Below, in pieces: positions 59,394 through 64,000 of a stretch of DNA of 64,000 bases. The stretch covers positions 80,074-144,073 of the forward strand of contig JAFZSO010000059.1 in the NCBI GenBank assembly GCA_017619355.1. The letters run 5' to 3'. Under the pieces are notes generated by a model. That model worked only from the letters and a program-made list of their open reading frames with translations, did no database searches and was not told the DNA's origin. The first letter of the stretch is position 1; each line of letters opens with the position of its first letter. The translations under genes and the position numbers were made by a program. This DNA comes from Muribaculaceae bacterium (GTDB taxonomy: Bacteria > Bacteroidota > Bacteroidia > Bacteroidales > Muribaculaceae).

Positions 59394-60812
59394 GTGATCA
59401 GCGAGCGACAACAACGGATGAAATATGTGATAGGCGACTTTGTGGCCTCGAATGTGGCGTGGTTTGGCTACAACTGCATGCGCTACCTTTTGGGTGCCAC
59501 CAGAGGTGCCTCGTCGCTTGGCGCCTTCTTGGGCGACCGAATGATTCTGCTGGGGCAGATTGCTTTCCCGCTGATGATGATGGTGGTCTATTACTTGTCA
59601 GGGTATTATAACAATGTGTTCCGCAAGTCGCGCCTTCAGGAACTTTTTGTCACATTCTCGTCCACCTTTGTCAATGTGATCATCATCTTCTTCGTGGCGC
59701 TCATCAACGACATGATCTCTAACGAGCGCGGCATCAACTACGAGCTGATTGCCATGCTGTTTGTGTTCCTGTTTGTCACGGTCTATGCGGTGCGCATGGT
59801 GAACACCAGCATCACTTCCCGCAAAATCAAGTCGCGACAGTGGCAATTCAAGACGCTGGTGGTGGGCTGTGGAGCTTCGGCCTTTACCTTTGTGCAGAAG
59901 ATGGAGCGCATGCGTTCATCGCTGGGCTATGATGTGGTGGGCTATGTGGAGATACCGCACGAGAACCGTGTGAAGGACATAGGCAAGCCTGTGTACAGTC
60001 TCGACGAGATAGAAGAGGTATGTGCCCGCGAGGGTGTGAAGGAACTGATAGTGGTGCCCACCAAGCAAGACTCGACGGTGGTGCTCAACGCCATCAACAA
60101 GCTGTTCCCGCTGCACTTGCCCATCAAGATAACGCCCGACAAGTATAACATTCTGCTTTCTCGCGTGAGGCTGAGCGACATGTATGGTGAGCCGCTTGTC
60201 GACATCTCGGGCAGCAACATGACCGAGGGATGGAAGAACCTGAAACGCGCCATCGATGTTGTGTTGTCGCTGATTCTGCTTATTTTGCTCATCCCTGCCT
60301 ACATCATTATTGCCATCTGCATCAGGGCCGACTCCAAAGGCTGTGTGCTATTCAAGCAAGAACGCCTGGGCATGCACAACAAGCCTTTCAAGATTGTGAA
60401 GTTCCGCTCGATGTATGACAACGCTGAGGAAGAAGGTACACCGCAATTGTCAACTGAAGATGACCCGCGCATCACCCGCGTGGGCAAGGTGCTGCGCAAA
60501 TATCGCCTCGACGAGCTGCCTCAGTTCTGGAATGTGTTGAAAGGCGACATGTCGATTGTGGGTCCACGCCCAGAGCGTGAATACTATGCCAACCTGATAC
60601 TGGAGCGCGAACCAGCCTATGCGCTGGTGCGACAGATCAGGCCCGGCATCACATCGATGGGCATGGTGAAATTCGGCTATGCCAAGAATGTCGACGAAAT
60701 GGTGGAGCGCTTGCGCTACGACCTGATGTATCTTGAGAACATGTCGCTGCTGAACGACCTGAAAATACTGGTGTATACTATAAAAATCGTGTTTACCGGA
60801 AGGGGTCTGTAG
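59394..60812 (+). CDS. Polyprenyl-phosphate sugar phosphotransferase (WcaJ-like)
   Basis: This 472-residue membrane enzyme likely starts capsule or exopolysaccharide synthesis by loading a hexose-1-phosphate on undecaprenyl phosphate. Four to five N-terminal helices (about residues 10-135) are followed by a CoA-binding-like Rossmann domain, then a membrane helix near 285-310 and the bacterial sugar transferase domain with FKIVKFRSMYDNAEEEG, RYRLDELPQF-like RKYRLDELPQFWNV and MSIVGPRPEREYY. The first codon is a GTG at 59394 (MISERQQ); an ATG at 59418 (MKYVIGD) is the alternative. No other polysaccharide genes lie next to it. Confidence 0.9.
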   Translation: MISERQQRMKYVIGDFVASNVAWFGYNCMRYLLGATRGASSLGAFLGDRMILLGQIAFPLMMMVVYYLSGYYNNVFRKSRLQELFVTFSSTFVNVIIIFFVALINDMISNERGINYELIAMLFVFLFVTVYAVRMVNTSITSRKIKSRQWQFKTLVVGCGASAFTFVQKMERMRSSLGYDVVGYVEIPHENRVKDIGKPVYSLDEIEEVCAREGVKELIVVPTKQDSTVVLNAINKLFPLHLPIKITPDKYNILLSRVRLSDMYGEPLVDISGSNMTEGWKNLKRAIDVVLSLILLILLIPAYIIIAICIRADSKGCVLFKQERLGMHNKPFKIVKFRSMYDNAEEEGTPQLSTEDDPRITRVGKVLRKYRLDELPQFWNVLKGDMSIVGPRPEREYYANLILEREPAYALVRQIRPGITSMGMVKFGYAKNVDEMVERLRYDLMYLENMSLLNDLKILVYTIKIVFTGRGL

Positions 60813-60816
60813 AGTT

Positions 60817-62649
60817 ATGGAAGATATACTGGATGAAGAGAATTTGACAACATCGACCGACAGCCGCACGCAAAGCGGGTGGTTCATGAAACTGCTGGCA
60901 TGGCGCGAGAAGCACATCCCCGAGAAAACCTTTGTGGTGATGCTCGCCCTGGTCATTGGTGTGGCATCGGGTTTGGCGGCCGTGCTGCTCAAGTTCCTGA
61001 TTGCCACCATATCGCAATGGGTGAGCAAGACGGTAGAGGTATCGCACGGTAACTGGGCCTATCTGGTATTTCCTGTGCTGGGCATCCTGCTATCGTTGCT
61101 CTATGTGCGTTTCATGGTGCGCGACAACATTTCGCATGGCGTGACACGCGTGCTCTATGCCATTGCGCTCAAGAAGAGTCGCCTGAAGAAGCATAACATG
61201 TATGCCTCGGTGGTGGCCTCATCCATCACCATAGGCTGTGGTGGTTCGGTGGGTGCCGAGGCGCCTATCGTGTTCACGGGAGCTGCCATTGGTTCCAATC
61301 TGGGGCAGTTCTTCCGCCTCACTCCTCAACTGCTCATGATGCTCGTGGGCTGTGGAGCGGCGGCGGGTATTGCAGGCATCTTCAAGGCTCCCATTGCAGG
61401 AGTGCTGTTCACCGTCGAGGTGCTCATGGTTGACCTCACGGCGGGTTCGGCCGTGCCGCTCATCCTGGCCAGTGTGGCAGGTGCTACGGTGGCCTATGCC
61501 TTCACTGGCTATCAGGTGGAGTTCTTCTTCTCTCAGAGCGAGCCGTTCTTCACTTCCCGCATCCCGTTTGTGATTATGCTGGGAGTGTTCTGCGGTTTTG
61601 TGTCGCTCTACTTCACCAAGATAGCAGATTTGATGGAGGGATGGTTCCGCCACATGAAGCATCCGCAGGTGAAGTTCCTGATGGGTGCTGCCATCCTGAG
61701 TCTGCTCATCTTCGTTTTCCCGCCGCTCTATGGCGAGGGTTATGGCGCCATCAACAGCCTGCTTGCGGGCGATGTGCAGTCGATATTCGACAACAGTCTC
61801 TTCTATGATCATCGAGCCAATCCCTATGCCGCCTTGCTGTTCATAGGCATGATCATGCTCATGAAAGTGGTGGCCACCACCTCGACCAATGGTGCCGGTG
61901 GTGTGGGTGGTACCTTTGCGCCCTCGCTTTATGTGGGCTGCATGGCCGGTTTCTTCTTTGCCTACCTGTTCAACACGCTGGGCGTAGTGGGAGGAACACT
62001 GTCGACCAAGAACTTTGCCCTGATGGGCATGGCAGGCGTGATGGCAGGTGTGATGCATGCTCCGCTCATGGCCATCTTCCTCACAGCCGAGATGACGGGT
62101 GGCTATGACCTGTTCTTCCCGTTGCTCATCGTTTCAGCCATCTCCTACGGCACTTGCCGCATATTCACGCCTTACAGCATCTATACCAAGCGTCTTGCCA
62201 AGCGTGGCGAACTGCTCACGCACGAGAAAGACCACACCGTGCTCACTCTGCTCAAGATGGATAGCGTGATAGAGACGGACTTCATGGAGGTGCATCCCGA
62301 AATGTGCCTGAAAGAGGTGGTCGATGTCATCTCGCAGAGCCGCCGCAATCTGTTCCCAGTGACCGATGAGAAGGGGAAACTGCTGGGAGTGGTGCAACTC
62401 GACGACATACGCAATATCATGTTCCGCCCCGATTTGTATCGCCGCATGTATGTGACCCGCTTCATGTCGTCGCCACCCGCCAAGATTGTGGTGGGCACGC
62501 CCATGGAGCAGGTGATGAAGACCTTCGACGACACTCGGGCCTGGAATCTGCCGGTGGTTGATGAGGAAGGGCATTATGTGGGCTTTGTGTCGAAGTCCAA
62601 GATATTCAACAGCTACCGTCAGGTGCTCAAGCACTATAGTTACGATTAA
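60817..62649 (+). CDS. ClC family chloride channel/antiporter with CBS pair
   Basis: This 610-residue protein has a ClC transport core (about residues 30-450) with CGGSVGAEAPIVF, which retains the gating Glu in the GxExP position, and the STNGAGGVGGTFAPSLYVG selectivity segment. Two C-terminal CBS domains follow (about 480-535 and 545-605). CBS domains bind adenine nucleotides and regulate such channels. It moves Cl- (possibly other anions) with or without H+ exchange, which sequence alone does not settle. The gene starts 4 bases after the sugar transferase stop. Confidence 0.93.
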   Translation: MEDILDEENLTTSTDSRTQSGWFMKLLAWREKHIPEKTFVVMLALVIGVASGLAAVLLKFLIATISQWVSKTVEVSHGNWAYLVFPVLGILLSLLYVRFMVRDNISHGVTRVLYAIALKKSRLKKHNMYASVVASSITIGCGGSVGAEAPIVFTGAAIGSNLGQFFRLTPQLLMMLVGCGAAAGIAGIFKAPIAGVLFTVEVLMVDLTAGSAVPLILASVAGATVAYAFTGYQVEFFFSQSEPFFTSRIPFVIMLGVFCGFVSLYFTKIADLMEGWFRHMKHPQVKFLMGAAILSLLIFVFPPLYGEGYGAINSLLAGDVQSIFDNSLFYDHRANPYAALLFIGMIMLMKVVATTSTNGAGGVGGTFAPSLYVGCMAGFFFAYLFNTLGVVGGTLSTKNFALMGMAGVMAGVMHAPLMAIFLTAEMTGGYDLFFPLLIVSAISYGTCRIFTPYSIYTKRLAKRGELLTHEKDHTVLTLLKMDSVIETDFMEVHPEMCLKEVVDVISQSRRNLFPVTDEKGKLLGVVQLDDIRNIMFRPDLYRRMYVTRFMSSPPAKIVVGTPMEQVMKTFDDTRAWNLPVVDEEGHYVGFVSKSKIFNSYRQVLKHYSYD

Positions 62650-62666
62650 AGAAAACAACATCATAG

Positions 62667-63635
62667 ATGAAGAAAGAGGACTTGAAAATAGTGTTTTTCG
62701 GCACTCCCGATTTTGCAGTGGAGAGCCTGAAAAGGCTTGTGGAGGCAGGCTTTCATGTGGCGGCCGTGGTCACGATGCCCGACAAACCTGCGGGCCGTGG
62801 TCATCACCTGTTGCAGTCGGCGGTGAAGCAGTATGCCGTGGCGCAAGGCTTGCCACTGTTGCAACCAGTGAACCTCAAGGACGAGGTATTCGTGAACGAG
62901 TTGCGCGCCATCGGAGCCGACCTGCACATCGTCATTGCCTTTAGAATGCTACCTGAGGTGGTGTGGGCGATGCCTCCCATGGGCACCTTCAACCTGCACG
63001 CTTCGCTGCTGCCCAAGTATCGAGGAGCCGCACCCATCAACTGGGCGGTTATGAATGGCGACACCGAGACAGGTGTGACCACCTTTTTCCTCAAGCACGA
63101 GATTGACACGGGCGACATCATCGAGCAACGCCGAGTGCCCATCTCCCGCACCGACAATGTGGAGGCAGTGCACGACCGCCTGATGATGCTGGGTGCCGAC
63201 ATGGTGCTTCACACCGTGGAAGCCATCGTTGAGGGCAGTGTGACGCCCATCCCTCAAGATCAGTTGCTCCATGCGGGCGAAGAACCCACTCCAGCCCCCA
63301 AGATTTTCAAGGAAACTTGTCACATCCCTTGGCAAAAGTCTGCCGAGCAGGTATATAACCACATTCGTGGTCTCTCGCCTTATCCCGCAGCATGGACCGA
63401 GTGGGCCGACCCCGACGGCAAGACCTATGCGGTAAAAATCTTCGAGACAGGAGAACCCGAACCGGCAAGTGGCACAATACCAGGCAGACTGAAGACCGAT
63501 GGCCGGCGGCTGTGGGTAGCATGTGCCGATGGGTGGCTCGAGGTGAAGAGCTTGCAGCTGGCAGGCAAAAAACGCATGGATACCGATGCCTTCCTGCGCG
63601 GCTTCAGCATTGACAGCATGGAAACCAAGATGTGA
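62667..63635 (+). CDS. fmt: Methionyl-tRNA formyltransferase
   Basis: Fmt formylates the initiator methionyl-tRNA using 10-formyl-tetrahydrofolate. The 322-residue enzyme has the N-terminal VVFFGTPDFAV strand, the catalytic region FNLHASLLPKYRGAAPINWAV, the Asp in HEIDTGDIIEQ, and the C-terminal tRNA-binding OB-fold domain (about residues 205-315). Length and motifs are typical. It is the last gene of the tsaC-sugar transferase-ClC-fmt cluster and is followed by a terminator-like hairpin. Confidence 0.95.
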   Translation: MKKEDLKIVFFGTPDFAVESLKRLVEAGFHVAAVVTMPDKPAGRGHHLLQSAVKQYAVAQGLPLLQPVNLKDEVFVNELRAIGADLHIVIAFRMLPEVVWAMPPMGTFNLHASLLPKYRGAAPINWAVMNGDTETGVTTFFLKHEIDTGDIIEQRRVPISRTDNVEAVHDRLMMLGADMVLHTVEAIVEGSVTPIPQDQLLHAGEEPTPAPKIFKETCHIPWQKSAEQVYNHIRGLSPYPAAWTEWADPDGKTYAVKIFETGEPEPASGTIPGRLKTDGRRLWVACADGWLEVKSLQLAGKKRMDTDAFLRGFSIDSMETKM

Positions 63636-63692
63636 TTTACCTGACCATTAAAAATAATTATTTGACACTAAACACTCAACTCTAAACCCTAA

Positions 63693-63727
63693 GCCCGCGT
63701 TATGTGCGATTTACATAGCGCGGGTTT
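63693..63727 (+). terminator. Terminator-like hairpin after fmt
   Basis: A 13-pair stem (CCCGCG at 63694-63699 with CGCGGG at 63719-63724, extended inwards by TATGT/ACATA) with a 7-base loop, then TTT. The U-tract is short, so termination strength is uncertain. Confidence 0.65.
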
Positions 63728-63795
63728 CCCCCATCCATTATCTTCGCCCACACGCATGCGCTCTTTGACAATTTTCCCATGCCCTGTCTGCCCAT

Positions 63796-63830
63796 TCTGA
63801 GTCCTCTGAGATCTCAGAGTGCTCCGAGCC
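63796..63830. repeat. Intergenic 9-bp repeat tract with 16-bp palindrome
   Basis: Units TCTGAGTCC, TCTGAGATC, TCAGAGTGC and TCCGAGCC follow the same 9-base pattern as the coding repeat at 6262-6297. Within them CTCTGAGATCTCAGAG (63804-63819) is a perfect palindrome. Confidence 0.65.
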
Positions 63831-63860
63831 TTAGATATACTTTAACGAACCACAAAGTAC

Positions 63861-64000
63861 TGTCTTGTCCTGAAATAGGTTGACTAAAAATTAAACTTAT
63901 TTTAGGATGAAACGTCAAAAAGTAAAGTGTTTTTCGGACGATGAGAAGCGAATGATTATCCAGGAGTATCTGGATGCCGGCGGTTATAACCAACAGAGCA
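63861..64000 (+). mobile_element. Left end of an insertion sequence, cut by the window
   Basis: Starting at TGTCTTGTCCTG (63861) a short AT-rich leader precedes a transposase-like frame that runs to the window edge. The sequence resembles left ends of Bacteroidales IS elements I remember. The exact terminal base and any target-site duplication cannot be checked because the right end is outside the window. Confidence 0.55.
63907..64000 (+). CDS. Transposase, partial (N-terminal helix-turn-helix)
   Basis: The 31 visible residues, MKRQKVKCFSDDEKRM then IIQEYLDAGGYNQQS, resemble the start of small helix-turn-helix transposase proteins such as IS3-type OrfA (a recognition helix following EEYL-like residues). 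The frame is open to the window edge at 64000. Family assignment rests on this fragment only and could change with the full sequence. Confidence 0.6.
   Translation, partial: MKRQKVKCFSDDEKRMIIQEYLDAGGYNQQS

Overview
The window looks like chromosomal DNA of a gut-type Bacteroidales bacterium (Bacteroidota; Muribaculaceae- or Prevotellaceae-like, genus not resolved). The evidence is the repeated promoter signature TAnnTTTG with TTG/TTTG about 19-21 bases upstream, the near absence of Shine-Dalgarno sites, and many lineage-typical genes: DUF4199, DUF4251 and DUF4296 proteins, a split LysO exporter, a FeoA-FeoB fusion with its Cys-rich partner, a five-fold beta-flower protein, a C10 protease, and a very short basic protein after recR. 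The window is mostly housekeeping genes of moderate GC, interrupted by a few AT-rich accessory genes.

Layout. 1-2.4 kb (minus): recX-comF, then pyrE with an SRPBCC protein. 2.5-6.4 kb (plus): MgtC-like protein, Kef-type antiporter and a membrane protein. 6.4-11.3 kb (minus): split lysO, a Fic protein, and the operon DUF4199-glycosyltransferase-lipoprotein-barrel protein. tRNA-Ser(GGA) follows. 11.6-15.6 kb (plus): RecD-like helicase, a PurF paralogue that has lost its glutaminase site, a beta-flower protein and a lipoprotein. 15.7-18.1 kb (minus): hppA. 18.6-21.0 kb (plus): two secreted proteins behind a G-free leader. recR plus a 52-residue gene (minus), then mdh and a C10 protease with dockerin repeats (plus). 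24.6-30.0 kb (minus): ROK kinase, TonB receptor, engB, msrA and an exported protein with a basic tail. 30.2-35.8 kb (plus): ligA, udk-lptB and a modular secreted protein flanked by two copies of a structured repeat. 36-41.3 kb: CPBP protease, DUF4251 protein, and a porin-feoAB-Cys-rich iron operon. 41.5-44.4 kb (plus): hemerythrin protein and LuxR regulator, then an MlaE/MlaF-type ABC pair. 44.4-47.1 kb: AT-rich accessory segment with a membrane protein, an AAA_14/DUF4143 ATPase and two phased repeat arrays. 47.3-54.5 kb (plus): ileS (frameshifted), DksA-like, lspA, DUF4296, lysA. 54.8-55.6 kb: AT-rich EVE-HNH nuclease. 55.8-58.6 kb (minus): glnS, and an FMN-binding protein with ogt. 58.8-63.6 kb (plus): threonylcarbamoyl-AMP synthase, sugar transferase, ClC channel, fmt. 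The right edge enters an insertion sequence.

Most noteworthy: (i) two tandem arrays next to the AAA_14 gene, 4 x 32 bp exactly phased over its promoter and 5 x 21 bp nearby; (ii) two copies of a three-hairpin intergenic repeat with compensatory changes; (iii) the PurF paralogue with a dead glutaminase site but intact PRPP loop and Fe-S cysteines; (iv) a one-base frameshift in ileS; (v) a 114-base G-free 5' leader; (vi) an EVE-HNH nuclease that may read modified DNA. Family names are from memory of motifs; no database search was possible.
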